Of a DNA stretch of 64,000 nt, positions 1-13,400 are shown piece after piece. The position numbers and the translations under genes were made by a program. Each line of letters begins with the position of its first letter. Position 1 is the first letter of the stretch. The notes below the pieces were generated by a model. That model did no database searches. It had not been told where the DNA came from and was given only the letters and a program-made list of their open reading frames with translations. This stretch comes from Dipylidium caninum (lineage: Eukaryota > Platyhelminthes > Cestoda > Cyclophyllidea > Dipylidiidae), in NCBI GenBank assembly GCA_017562135.1, contig QEYB01000801.1, positions 186,001 through 250,000 on the forward strand. Reading direction: 5' to 3'.

Positions 1-282
1 CAAATGGTACAACGGAGTGTGAGCTAAAAACTTTATTTTAAGTGACCGGTTCCATAGACCGGTTGAACTTGCCTTGTAGTAGTAAACTGTTGCATCCCAC
101 TCTATATCCACTTCAATAATATCAACAACAACGCGCTTAGGCAAATACATGAAATCGGTTTACAACTCTGCACCCTACCTCCGAGAAAATAATTGGTTTC
201 TCTCTCAATCCTGCATTCGGACTGATGACTAAGTAACGTTGAGGGAAGCGTGTCATAAAATCGTAAGAAGAGGCGATCTTAC
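1..282 (-). other. Start of the next calcineurin A intron (runs off the window)
   Basis: Downstream (minus strand) of the gtaaga donor at 281-282 no coding segment resembling the next calcineurin block (CVLYLW through RGNHE) is visible in this stretch, so it is taken as intron. Confidence 0.6.
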
Positions 283-407
283 CTCCATGCTGAAACAGCC
301 TCGATCGACGTAGTCGCCCATAAAGAGGTATTGTGTGGCTGAGGGATCTCCACCGACTTCTAGAAGCTTCATGAGGTCGTAAAACTGGCCATGAATGTCG
401 CCACAGA
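283..407 (-). CDS. PPP3C: Calcineurin A (PP2B catalytic subunit), internal exon with metal-site motifs
   Basis: Read on the minus strand, this 125-bp exon encodes the core of a PPP-family serine/threonine phosphatase. The motif [14 protein letters not shown] carries the GDxHG metal ligands, and about 25 residues later FMGDYVDRG carries the GDxxDRG motif. The match to calcineurin A, the Ca2+/calmodulin-activated phosphatase, is close (family signature: [22 protein letters not shown]). A splice acceptor (tttacag) precedes the exon and a gtaaga donor follows ATG GAG. Its first two bases complete a Val codon begun by the exon ending at 7205, so phases agree. The next exon should begin with the Cys-Val-Leu-Tyr-Leu-Trp segment; it is not in the window, so the rest of the catalytic domain, the calcineurin-B helix and the calmodulin site lie to the left of base 1. 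PP1 or PP2A is less likely because the upstream exon is calcineurin-specific. Confidence 0.88.
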
Positions 408-3400
408 CTGTAAACGGAAACAACCCTCAGGTTTCGGTTCCACGTCTTTATTTCGACGTCATATCCGCGAAAGTGACCGATTTATATCTCGGGTAACCGG
501 AAACAAACAAGTGTGGTGGAAGTTTTGCTGATGGTAGCCTAGGGCACCAGTAGTTCAGGTAAACTAGTCAAAGGCATCAATCTCAGCAATTATGCCTGAA
601 GAGAACGACAGCTTCACCTACTGAGTTTTTAGAACGGGAGAGTTACACAACCCAAAGCCTTACCCCGGAAGGGTGGGGTCAGCTCAGTGGGTGTCGGATG
701 CCGCAAATATACGTCAAATTGCATATCGACTGTTAGAGAGGTTCTTCACAAAATAGGCTAGTCAAGCAGACTCCCAAACTTTGAACAAAAGAAGCCACGT
801 AGGCTCAAAAGCTGGCTATTTACAAATATATAGGAGAGAAAGCATTAAGTTTGCATTATATTTGTGGATTTCCGCTCTACAGTCAACTTGCAGTACAATC
901 CACGGGCTAAGCCTTGGTTACCTCAGGTGGACGACTAGGTGGTGTTTTGGAAGGGTGTGTAGGTTAAAAAAGACAGGTGAGGCGAAAAATACCTCTAAAG
1001 ACATATCTAACCCACTTTATGGGAATAGATTACTTTCTGGAAATCTTAATTAAGTCATCGTGCTACTGTCTAAGCTAATATCCGTAATGCATTTCCATAT
1101 TTGAGAAAGTGGTTAACAACATATGAAATGCAAAGCTTGGCATTCCTCCTTATTTTCACTTCCTCTATGGGTGATTCTACCTCCAGTCAGCGAAGAGAAT
1201 GAAGTTTTTGGACAGACAATAAATGTCCCTCAATGATGGTGATCACGGTAATTTCTTCTCATCTTGCAAGGAAACCTCTTATCATCCCGGTAATTCAAAA
1301 GCCACAATGAATTTTGCCTGTTTTTCCTACCCTTAACAACTGTTACACTATGTTAAAGTAAAGTGATTTCATACCTACGTCTTACTGTAACCATTTGGCA
1401 TTGAGAAAAGTGGTTTTCGATCAATATAAAAACGCCACATTCAAAGCTACCATCAATTGGCGGACTTTTCTGCTAAAATTTTCTTCCAGTGGGTGATGAA
1501 GTCATGCATTGGGCAGATTTTACATGAAGCAACCTTTAAGAAAATCATGTCACTTTGACCATTTATATTTAGGACTGTAAATATCCTAAATGACATCAAT
1601 ATGTCAGGGGTTGTGGCGGCCCTTTCTTCTCTCGCCTCCTGATAAATGCCAAAGGACATGAAATCTGCCTCCATGGTTAGCAATAATTAAGAGCAAATTA
1701 CATTTTTTGTGTTTTGATCTTTCAAAAAAAGATCCCACTGATGTTATTTACCCTCTCGCTACGGCTGGAAGCAGTTTTATTAATTAATTTTTCTGATTCC
1801 TCTTTCTAAATAAAATTTCGTGTTGAATACATGGGCGCACACTAGATTTTCGACACATGAATTTCCAACAGCAAGAGAATTTGTACTTATATACCATCAT
1901 AGTTGATTTCTTTACATCTGAAAAATTGTTCGCTTTTAAGTTGAGGCAACCTCCGGGCCACCAAAATCACAATTATGAGCCTGATAAGACAAATTTATTT
2001 GAAGATAGACGCTTTTGAAGGGACTTGCAATGAAAATGACACACTGTGGTGAATTAGTGGTATCAACAGGAGAAGTTAGGACAGACAGCAACGCAAAATT
2101 CCTTTTAGCGCAGACACAGCGTATTCTTTCAACCGTACCGGATTTGGTAAATGTGTCTACATAATTGGTGGATTAGGAAACTAATCCGCTCACAGTACGG
2201 ATGGGATTTTGCCTTTACGGTAGATTTATAGCACCAGGCAGGGAAAGAGGGGAAAGAGTGAGGTGTCAGGAGTGGGGAGGGTAGGGAAGCTTCTGACAGT
2301 TTTAATTAGACGTGAAAACAATTTAACTTGCGCCAACTTTAATAATAAAGATACTTAAAGTATTCTACTCGTCATCCGGCTGAGTTCGGTGCGAATATGA
2401 TAATGACCTTGAGAAGTTGCGATTTTTTTTATCAAACACCCATAGAACGAATAGAAGAACCTTAGTGGGTGGTTATTTGCCCGCGTATGTGCCTGTGTGA
2501 AAGTCACCTTCTGTTAGAGGTCCGAATAGCTTGAGCCTTGGAATCCTAACTTTAAGGAGAATAAGTTCCAGTAACAACAGGAACTGTCCAGAATGTATTT
2601 TTCATTTCACGAAGCCACAAAGCTTGAGGCGTTTGATACTGGTAAAATAATAGAAGCCGTAAAACAGTCATTATGGCCATCGTTATTAGTGTCTCAGAGG
2701 CTAATCAAGCAGTACGATTGAGACACTTTATGTTAATGATAAGAATCTAGTTCAAACGGTAATAAAGTGTTCAATTCGCCAGTTTTTTGTACCTCCCTAA
2801 TTAACTTGAGAGCGAACTTAACTTCTGAATGCTTCCTGTTACTTACAGACTTAAAAATGAATACAATTGATACGCGTGACGTATATGCGATGCTATTTGG
2901 AAATGCGTTGGGACAGTAATCATGACCTAACCGTATTTATCCGCTTTGACACCGACGTAGAGTATTGAAGATCTCAAAGATCAGTTATTCCTTGAAAGAG
3001 AAGGCAAGACTACGAGTCATCTTCCTATGAACATTTGATAGACATGCTATGGTAACATTGGATATATCAGCTAAAGGTTCGTTTATACTTGGGTGCAAAA
3101 GCGAACCCAATCTGTGTTTCCTACAACAGTCTAATTCAGATGATCCTCCACAGTGTGTGGCAAGGATTCCACAACATTTTGCCCCAAAAATTGTTAGCCC
3201 GCCAGAGACGGCTCCTATCTCCTCCCCACACTGGCAGTTGTTGCAATTGACGCAAAGACCCCTCACCAGCACCATCTGTCATGAGATAGTAAGAAAAAGT
3301 TTTGCTAGCATTAAGAGTGCACAATAAAAAAAGGCAAATAGTCATCGTGTCATTCCACTTAGGCCCGTTTTCATGCGACGTTGAAACGTGTCTTCTGAAG

Positions 3401-6400
3401 TTGCAATACTTAATGGCTACTGCTGTTGTAACCACCGATTAAGGCGATATTGAGATGGCATTTGGCTTATACCACTGCAATACCATGAGAGATGGAGGCA
3501 GAAAGACAATTACTTAATGCAAATTTTATTCAAACCAAACATTGGCGCCTCGTCTCTAATTAACGCACCGTATGAATTCGCCTCTTCCTTACACCAAAAG
3601 AAGGCCTACTTGACGAGATAGTGTTAAAGGTCAGATGATAAATTTCTTGTCTCAAATTGCCCTCTTAATTTCATTGACTTGACAGAAAACCCCTTTGGAT
3701 TAGATGGTTTGATTTTTAAAGTTACAAATCACCCCAATATGGAAGGGTAAAGGATAGACTTAGGCCTAGCCACTGCCTCAGGTCTTCGTTGTTATCCGGT
3801 TAATCTTGCCAAGGAGCCACAGAAATTAACTAAACTCTAGCGAAAATGCATTCCACGGAATACTGACGCCATCCATCACTGGAGACGGGATGAAAAATAC
3901 AACTGACTGGAAGGCACATGCCATGTCATTTTTGATGAACACCTCTAAAGTACGAAATGTTCAGAGAAAAGTCTTCATGTACAATCCCAGGCGTCTTTTA
4001 ATCAATCATATTCAAGACAGGAGTAAGATAAGTTAATTTTATCGTTTGCAGCGTAACTACATACTGTCACACGCTTTTGCGCATCCAGAAAGTAGTATCG
4101 TGCGTAACTCAAACATCGTATGAGTGTGACGGTGGTGGGAGATTGTATAATCCCAGGATATCCCCCTAGTCTGCAGTTAGGGAGAACGTTTAAAGGAACG
4201 TTTAAGGGAAGAGAGGTTAGTTCTGGGACGTTAACCATTGGGAGGTATCATTCCAAGTTAGTGGGCAGGTTAGAACGTGAGAGCCCATCCTATCTCATCG
4301 GCCAATTACGATTTCCTAAGTACATCATAGGTTCGTCTACTCCTTGAAGCCTCCACAGAGGTCAGAGACGTTTGGAAACTTTTGTTGCATTGTACTACTC
4401 TTACAGACAAGGCAGTCTTTTTTGCAATTTGCGCTCGAAATCATTACGAGAATGGAAAGTGCTTTCACATATCGAGGATTGGGCCGTTTGATGCTCTTGA
4501 TTCATGGTCTCCGACCCGATTTGTAAAGTTTTGAAATCATTATTTACCATTTATTCCGTATTGCTAACTTAAAAATACACGAGAAGTGTATAAAGCAGTT
4601 GTTACAGAAGTACCTCTCATGGATGAATTGTTACCGTTTCACGGTAAAGTACAAAAAAAGTTGGAGAATCCTGCGTCCGCTTTTGCCAGCTCCCTTTTGA
4701 TGACAGTTGACTAATGATACATGGCGACTTCCAAATTAGGAAAGTGTTAATGAAGCAGGGACCGTTAGACTAAAGTGGGTATTGTTTAGTCCAGTAGTAG
4801 GATACATTCCAGTGACAAGTGCATGTCACCTTGCTACCAGATTTATTGTCGGTGCGGAATGTTAGGTCATTAAGCACCGATTAGAAGATATGGTTCTTCC
4901 ACTGACATTTCGCCCCAAATGTTTATGTGACTTTTACTGTCTATAAAGTGGAAAACCGTATCGAGGTCGCCATTTAATGAATTAACCTGGTTAAATGATA
5001 GCTTTTGCGAGACAGTCGTGCTGCTATAAAAGTAAAAATAAAATTTCGCTTTTTTAAAAGTTTGGGGCCGCATCACATGAAGCGAATAGCCGTGTGGGGA
5101 GTACACACAGGTAACGTAAAATGTTTTTTTTCATGATGATTTTGCCGTTGACAGCAACCTTGGGGCATTTATCCACACCAACTATATTACATTTGGTAGA
5201 TTAACACAATGACCGGAGAGACGACCTCGACTCACATCGCGGACAGCAAAATACTGCTTGATACAAGCGGCTCTACCTTGAGGTCATGCGTGGTGAGAAA
5301 AGAAAATTTGTTGGATAACCACATTCAGGATACTTCAATGAACTCGCATCTCTAACAAACATTCGAACGGTCGAGGAATAAAAGTGATTTGACCAACAAT
5401 GCACGGAGCTACTGGGACTAAAAGTATTAAGTAAAACTAAACAGTGACTTCAACTCCTCTATACTGCTATATTTGTACATGTAACTAAGACGACCAGTAC
5501 TACCAAATTGTGGCATATCTCAGTCCCACATCTTGCCCGAAATCGCAAGCTAGCGCTTGTGGGTGATATATTTCAGCAATCTCAATAGAAGCTCTGCAAT
5601 TCACATTTTAGGAGGGGAAGGAAAATCTGGAAAAAAAATATAAATGGGTTACTATGAGCCGGTTAGACTAAAACATATTTAAATGCGTTTCTGGAAATCA
5701 GTAACATATACCCCTACTCGATATTAGAGTAGTTTCCTGATCTTCGCTGAATAGTCTGATTATTGCAAGATTCTTTTCCAATCCATCAGAGTGTTCAAAG
5801 CGAATATCATCAGATGGAATTAAATCAAGATACTAGTTTCGAGAAAGTAACAAAGAAGGAACCGAAATTAAGTCGGTAAAAGCCAACTGGCAATAGTGAG
5901 TGAAGGAGAGGAATGGTAATTATTTCATCCCCTGTTCTATCTCATATTCCTGTAGTCTAACTTTCCAAATCAAGGCGTAAAATCACGAAATTTAGACTAT
6001 GACTAGGTTGCATTTGTATGGAAATTTTTGACTTTAAGGAGCAAATTCAGACAATGCTGGCTAAACCCATCTTTTTTTGTTGTTTCATAGATTGTGTTCA
6101 AGTGAGTAGACTTTTCTTTGGCAGAGTATCTAATAAAAGCGATGATACGGAGGAAATTCTCCCCTCATCCCCTTCTCGGAACGGTGGAGGCGGAAAAGAA
6201 AGCCATTTTTTCACGAAAAGATATCTCCATTGATGTTGTTAATACCACAAAGACAAAATACTTTTTACCAGCGATTTATTATTTTCACGTGGTCGTTTAT
6301 AGGGAACTTGTAATACTATAAAAGGTTTAATAGCAGATACGTGCTCCTTACTTCTTTTGCGGCGGATCATAGAAAAACAATGTTATTTGCCCAGTTGCCA

Positions 6401-7204
6401 GAATGTATGGGAACAATCGGCACGAAGCAGTTGTGTTGTGAGTAGCCCCTCAACAGCTCTCAACCCTTGTGAACCAGTAGCCATCAAAGTGCCCTTTATT
6501 TCTTCACTCATATATATCTCGGGTGAGGTTATGGTCGAAAACCTCGCTTACTGTTTGAAGTACACCGTTGTGAGTACTTTTGCCGCTGCCGAATACTTGA
6601 GTTGATTTTAGTGGTGACAACCGCCATAAAATGTGGAATTTATTTGCAAAATATGCTCTCTATGCAACATTCGTGACACACAAATAGTACCGCCAGGAGA
6701 GAAAAAATTTGAAAGCAGACCAAAAATTGTAAGAGAGTGGAGTGGAACTATTCTTCGTGGAGTAGAAAAATGTTTTTCCTCCACCCATTGAAGCTGTTTC
6801 CTTCTGTCAATTTTTGAGACAATGACTTGACGCCATAAATCTTTTTTTAACTTTATTTCGTACTAAACATGAATTCACTGTCAAGTCCCTGTTTTTTTGA
6901 CATCCTCAAGGCAAAGGCTGTCAACTTTTAACACGAACGTCATTATATTGAATCCCTGGGTTGTATAGTCAAGTCATTTTGTATGATGATGTCAAAAGAA
7001 GAGCCATCCCAAAAAGTCGGTGATTCTAAGTGGTTGGACAGACTTTCAGTTAGGGGCCAGAATTAATGTGCTCCGAGGATTTGTGCATTAGTTCTGTCCT
7101 CAATCCCACACTATGTTCGCTTCTATCCACCGCATTAATCACTTTGGTCACGTAAAACCATAGCTTTTATAAATGTTTAAAAGATACAAGTGTGTCTGAC
7201 GCAC
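408..7204 (-). other. Large intron of the calcineurin A gene
   Basis: About 6.8 kb lie between the two calcineurin exons, starting (in gene direction) with a gtgcgt donor and ending with a tttacag acceptor. It is AT-rich with many short accidental reading frames on both strands. None has recognisable domains or credible splice context. I saw no transposon ORF or tandem repeat. Confidence 0.7.
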
Positions 7205-7408
7205 CAGTAATGGGAGCCTCAAGTTCGATTAGATTATTCTCACTCTTAAGAATCGCCGCAGTCTCCTCGATAATCTTGAGAGCTGCTTTCTCTGTCAGGC
7301 GCCCTTCCCCGAAGAGATGAGTTCGCAGGATCTCCAACTGCGGAGACTCGTCAAGGCGTGGGAAAATGTCGTCGATGGTCAGTAACTGCGTCGGTGGCGG
7401 CGGAGTAG
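7205..7408 (-). CDS. PPP3C: Calcineurin A, exon encoding the start of the catalytic domain
   Basis: This 204-bp minus-strand exon encodes about 67 residues beginning TPPPPTQLLTIDDIFP. It continues with LRTHLFGEGRLTEKAALKII and ends LIELEAPIT. It aligns with the N-terminal segment of calcineurin A (PP-HRLT--EVF, LK-HL-KEGRLEE-VALRII, LL-I-APVT). The proline run before the catalytic domain separates calcineurin from PP1 and PP2A. The exon follows an acceptor (accgcag) and ends on G before a gtgcgt donor, phase 1, which joins exactly to the exon at 407. It starts in phase 1 with no Met in frame, so a short first exon with the start codon must lie further right; vertebrate genes break in the same place. 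I searched 7.4-22 kb for the expected Val-Lys plus donor pattern and did not find it. Confidence 0.85.
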
Positions 7409-10400
7409 CTGCGGTTGAATAACAGAGAACACTTGTAATTAGCACTAGTAATCATCCTCCCGAATCTACATTAAAGGCACCTTGGTAAAGACAATCAAAC
7501 CTTAGCCCGAACAATTTTGGCGGGAACTTTTGCCGGCAAGATTAATTATGACAGTGACATTAGCTTTGATCAATTAAATGACTTTCTTACTGGCTGAATA
7601 CAACCTCTAATTTAAGTGTAGATCAGCCGAGGTTTTTGGATATATCAGTAAACTAGCACCAAATGTACACTTGAAGTACCAAAATGAGGCCTTCAGTAAG
7701 ACACCAGGTTGACATCGAGAATAGTCTACAAACTAAACTGGACGAACTTTAAAATGGTGAAGGCGGAAGAAACAACTGTTAGTCTTAACTGATTATCTAT
7801 ACGGCGAGGCTGAAAATGATGGGAATGAACATTTTAAATGGGAGTAATGCGAACAGTAAAAGGCACCGCGAACTTTTTAACCCTATTGTGCTTTCTAGGA
7901 GCCTTAGCCACGAGGCTCGTCGTAAAATTATAAATGAATCATCATTCTCATATCGCATAGCCTTAATCTTGTGATAAGCCAATAGTCAGAATGGATCTGT
8001 CCTCAAGACTAGGACAATCATCACGACTGCTACAACTGCCTGGCTTGTGTCCAAATATCCACTCAGCTCCATTGAGGGTAACCGAATTTCCCCCTTTCCA
8101 AAGCAAGCATGTGAGGAGCGGACCGACAAATTAAATAATATACACCAATGTTCTGTACACCGGCCACATCCCATCTCTCTCATGTAAGTGGATTCGAGAT
8201 TACCAAAAAACTTCTTGGTCGACATTTTGTGATTCCTGGTAGGTTATTAGGTTGCGAAACAATTAATTTGGTTAAAAAGCCATCGAAGATGATGGGAATG
8301 AAGAGTTGGTTTTGGAGAGATCACTGCACCAGTCCACGAGGACGCCAAAGATTACCACACACAGCATAATGTTCTGCTGAGGATTGGCAAAAGTTTTCAA
8401 ATTACCAAATTGAAGGGGTGAGCAATTTGTTATGACGGCGTCTGTAATCCGCAGATGCTGACCTTAAACTGTAAGGCCAAAGAACAGCAGCGGTAATGAC
8501 TGGGCAACGAATATTCATTGGGACTAGCACACGATGAGGGCACTAAGTCGCAACGACATGCTAGGGAGAAGAATTTTAAATGAAAGTGATAAATTTGAAC
8601 ACGAACGTAAAAAATTTATCCCCAGACTCGACTCTACTTGGAGGTGACCCCTCGCTTCCGTGTGGCAGGAATAGGGCGAAACACTGACAGTTGAAGGAGG
8701 TCGGGGGAGGGGAAGGAAAAACTCACCAAAAGAATACAATTAACGGCAGTGGTCATCGGTCAGCAGTAGTAAAATGATTTTAAATGCGTTGGACCTCGAA
8801 AAGTGGGGATATAAGAAAGTTTAAAAGACAGCGTCTTAAGGTCGGCCTAAGGAGCGCTACCAGTAAGCCGCGTCGTTAAAGACGCGTTTAATTGTGCCGT
8901 AGTGAGAAAAAATTTACGTCTTTACTGACAAGACGATTGAAAAAAATGAATTAAGAAATCGCGTTTGATTCTATAACTTACCCTCATGTACGTGCAGGTA
9001 TGCTGCTTTTAAGTGAAATATCAGATTGACCTCATGTTTGCTCTTACCCAATCTATCTAAACGAGTTGCACAATCTCCTCCCTTGACAGATCTCTCCATT
9101 ACAGAAGGTTACTCGTGGACAAACTTGTTTGAAGTTTCTACCACTTCTCCAACTCGTCTATGTGGCCAACCCAAGGGAGCATTCACTTCATGTCTATATG
9201 TAAAGGAAAAAAATGAAACAAGGCGTCCCATGCAGTCGTTTCTGGCCGAATAAACGGAAATGTAAGAGCCATTTATATCAAGTTTTGGAGTGAAGAACGA
9301 CTCACTGTTTAGAAAAAACCATTTTCTGATTTATTATTATAAAAATATATCAAATTTGTGAGAATTTAGACTATTCCTGAAAACTAAGCTTATGGGGCCC
9401 TGGGAGTTAGTACTAACAGCTTCGGCGACCTTTCCATCTTTTGTTTAAAATATCGAAGTGTGATAAAGGTAAGACCCCTTCTGATCAAAATGGAAGGTAG
9501 TAATAGTAAAGGGTTACGGTAGGTTCTGTCATAGATGAGAAAATTTGCTGATCAAAACTAGCGGAGTTAAGATGTCCTTTTTTGGCTAGTCTCAAGTTTT
9601 TTTTTGTGTTACGTCAGATTATAGTGAAGTGCCCGAGGTCAGACTCTTCATCTTACTGTGGCCATATGACACATAAATGTCACGGACAGAACATAAAGTT
9701 TAGAATATTCCATCAAAGGAAATCAATCACCTTTCGAGACTCTTCTCTTCACCAGTTGCCTGCAATCTAACCGACGTCGCCTAGCTAACGTCCAAGAAGA
9801 TGATCAGAAGATGTCGGGCCTTTGTAGTGATGGGGTTACAGTTCACCCTTTCCTTTTTGTCTTCCAGGTCTGCTATGTGTTAATCACGAGCCTCCTTCCC
9901 ATGCCACCACAGCGCAGAGTTTTTTCGTTCTTTAGCAAAAGTAGCGAGCAAACGCCGTATCTTTTATTCTTACATATCGCGATAATGCTTAAGTCAATTT
10001 CTCATCTGGCAATGCGCTTAATGCGCTAGTTATTTGGATGGTAGAGGTGTGAAAAAAAATTGCCAAACGATGAGTTATTCATAATTTGGTGACATAACTT
10101 TTGCATTCTACTAATGACTGCTTTTAAGCCAATGACATGGACGGTTCCGTGGGTGCGAATCCCCAAGGTAACATAAAATTCACAGTTGAAAATGAAATCG
10201 AAGTCTTGGTAACTACGGCCTTGAACAAAGGGGATGGGATGTGGAAGACTCTCGACTGCCAGTACAGGTTAACCCCTGTAACTATAGCCTCTTATCTCCC
10301 GCAGTTGTTAGCAAGTACGGTTTACAATTGGCTGGATATTATCTGCCCCTTCTGCCACCTCCCCGGTGGCCTTCTATCTCTTAACTTGGAGTTCCTTTGA

Positions 10401-13400
10401 GAATTACAATATTTTGTCCATTTTAAGCAATATATTGAGATTGCCCGTGAAATTGACAAAAAGACTCTACAGAGAAGTTAGTTATCAGGGATGTGAGGCA
10501 AATTTGGCCTCTGCTAGCCTGGGCGGTCAAAGGAGGAAGTCTCAGTGACTAAATTCCCCCCAAGTGTGTGAGTATTTCTGAAACAAGCAGAATTCTTTCA
10601 AGGAAAAGCGATGAATTCCCAAGGCGTGGCGGGGACAATAACTTCAAAGGCCGCATTCGATACAGTCGTGCCTCGCGTCATCAAAAGCTGGAGGGAGGGG
10701 TGGAAAAGAGGGAAGCACTTTAGCCAAATTCGACAGATTTGAACATTCGCCAGACGGTGTGAGAACACCGCCATTGTCAGAAGGGGGAGAACGAAGGCCT
10801 AATTTCCATTACCAGCGATACAATATGGTTTTTCCTGACTGTTTGCTGATACGGCGGCTAGATGAACAAGCAGAAATTTGCTCCACCTTCCGTTCCACTT
10901 GGCTAAGCACAGAGTAGGACATTTAACATGCGTGCGAGCTATCAATAGTGTATCAGTTCATTTCTCTTTGTTTTCGGTGGCTAAGGTAATTCAAGTTAAA
11001 AACAAATAAAACTTGGTCCACACGGACCCCTCCTCTTCGTTGGGAACCCAAGTGCTAGCTCTTCTTTCCCAGTGATGCAAACGTGAGATAATAAGGTCCA
11101 CTATTATCAGGACACTTAACAAGTTGTTTTGGAAATTTGTTTACTCTACGAATGCAACATTTAATTACAATCCAATTTGGATGCAAGCAGCAACATCTCA
11201 CTAGCGCGTTTACCACCATTTATCCTTACAACGACAGGTGCAAGGCCTCCGTCGTGAAAACTTTGTTTGCAGACTTTGTGATCTCCTATCTCCAAATTAT
11301 CGCAATGTCGAATATTGCGTGGGACGAAAAGTACTCAATGACTACCTAAATCTAAATCGTTCATTAATGTTCCCATGTTGGCGATTGGGATTCTTTTTTC
11401 CACCAACACCTAACTCATTCGTGTCGTTATTTGGAGCTCTATGAAAGTAAGTCGGCAATGTATCATTTGGTTTTTGAATGGCGTAGAGTCTGAGGGAGTA
11501 TTTGTTTTGATGGGTCCAAATGCCCACAAAATAGCTAACTCTCTCAGTTGATAGTCAACTTCCGGTTCCAGCGGTAAAGAGTAGTTATACTAAATGCTCG
11601 TTTCTCTCGCGAAGCCCCACATTCATTACGGTTAACGTTTTTCGACTGTTACAGAGTTTCCGCCCTCTTTAGATTGGAATGCTGGGGCGTTTTCCTCTTC
11701 TTACAAACATCCCACATGCACGAATTAGCCCAAGCCTGCAATCTGTTCGGCCATACGTCTAACATACCTATGACCACATACGTAATAGAAGGCGTTCGTC
11801 TCCCCTGCTTTTTCTCTCCTAAAAATACCTCATATGTGATATTTATGTGTGATCAATTTCGATTGTTTTTCCACTTGGGATAAAGAAGAAAATATGGTTT
11901 GGTAATATTGTTATGCGTAAAGGGCGTACGTATTTGCTTCACTTAAGCAAGCAGCAAAACGAAGCAACATGTAGGTAGGAGGCGACCGCTCTCCCTTCCA
12001 TCCCCACCCAATTTCTAGCATTTTCAACAGACGGAACTGAAGGAAGCCTCTGATTAACCTTTTCCCATTAAGTAGACTTATACTTTACATGCTTGGATTG
12101 GAGTGCGCCTTTATAAATGCAACATTCCAGGTAAAAAAATAGAAATCAACGTGCCATTTTCAGTCTCTCAGGCAACCCTTTCAAAGTATCAAAAAGACGA
12201 AGTGTACAATGGGATGGATGAGTGGGTATTGGCTTATGAAAAGGTGATACAGTCGAAAGATTGGACGATGCATTTAGGGGGACTATTCATGGTGAGAGTA
12301 AGAAGCACCCAAATATCTCCAAACCTGCCAAATATTTGTGATATGAAGATAAAATGGCAACATTTGCCGCCCATACCTCGTTACAGGTATTTAATCCAGC
12401 TCCTGAAGACACCACGGCGAATGAATTATGAAGTGCGAGTTTCTGAGGTATTTGTGAAGAAAAAGAGCTTCAATCTAGAGATGCGAATAATATCATCTAA
12501 ATCAACTACTTTCACCTTCCTAAGCGCCGCATTTGCTCTGCTCCTCGAAACTTTACATCCCTTCGATGTTGCTATTTTCTCGAAAGCCTTGATTGTTTAC
12601 AAAGCCCACTCAATTCATGTCTTTCTGTTAGGGTAACATGACTGCCAGGACTGGCTAAGTGAATAAATCGCCTGAAGATAACAAGCGTGACAGCATATTG
12701 TCACGGGATTTAGCAAATTCTTAGGTGATTGCCTTAACTCAGTCACACCTAATGACAAAATCCTTAAATCTCCACAAGGTAGTAGAATTTTACATCATCT
12801 AACCCATCTTACTATCTTGAATGTTCCATTTACTCCCACGTGAGGGAAATTCCTGGCTTCTATCATCTGCCGGTTACAGAATTCTAAACCAGTTCGACCA
12901 CAGAAAGACCCGAGTCAGAGTGGCATGTCATTTCCAACCAAAAGAGACGTTCTGAGCCTCATTGGTGGGGATTTCGAGACATTAATCCCGCATCCCTTAA
13001 ACTCATCCCGAAAAATCAGTAGACCATGATTGAAGTACCTCATGATGGAGTGGCAACCCCAATAGAAATCTTTAACATTTTTTGATAGCATATATTGAGG
13101 GATTTCATGAGAGAGCTATGGTTATCAAGTGCTCCCACAAAGGCCTTCCTCTGTCGGATGCTGGTCTTATGGAATAGACATGTTTATATGGATAGGCCCA
13201 AGCGGCTCTCATCCAACACCTATTTGCTACATCTTGGATTAAAAGGCTGCGCCTTAGCGACCGACACAACCTAGAGACCTAGACGACTTTTAAAAGTAGA
13301 TATGTGATGAAAGCAATAAAAGATGTGATTCAAACAAAATGAGTAGGAGTCGGATTTTTATACATGAAACCATTGCTGGGAGGCAGGTGAAACGCTCCTT

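Noticed and set aside
12103..12636. 177-codon open frame on the plus strand
   Set aside because: No ATG at the first codon, no recognisable domain, no splice context or homology, and composition like the AT-rich surroundings.
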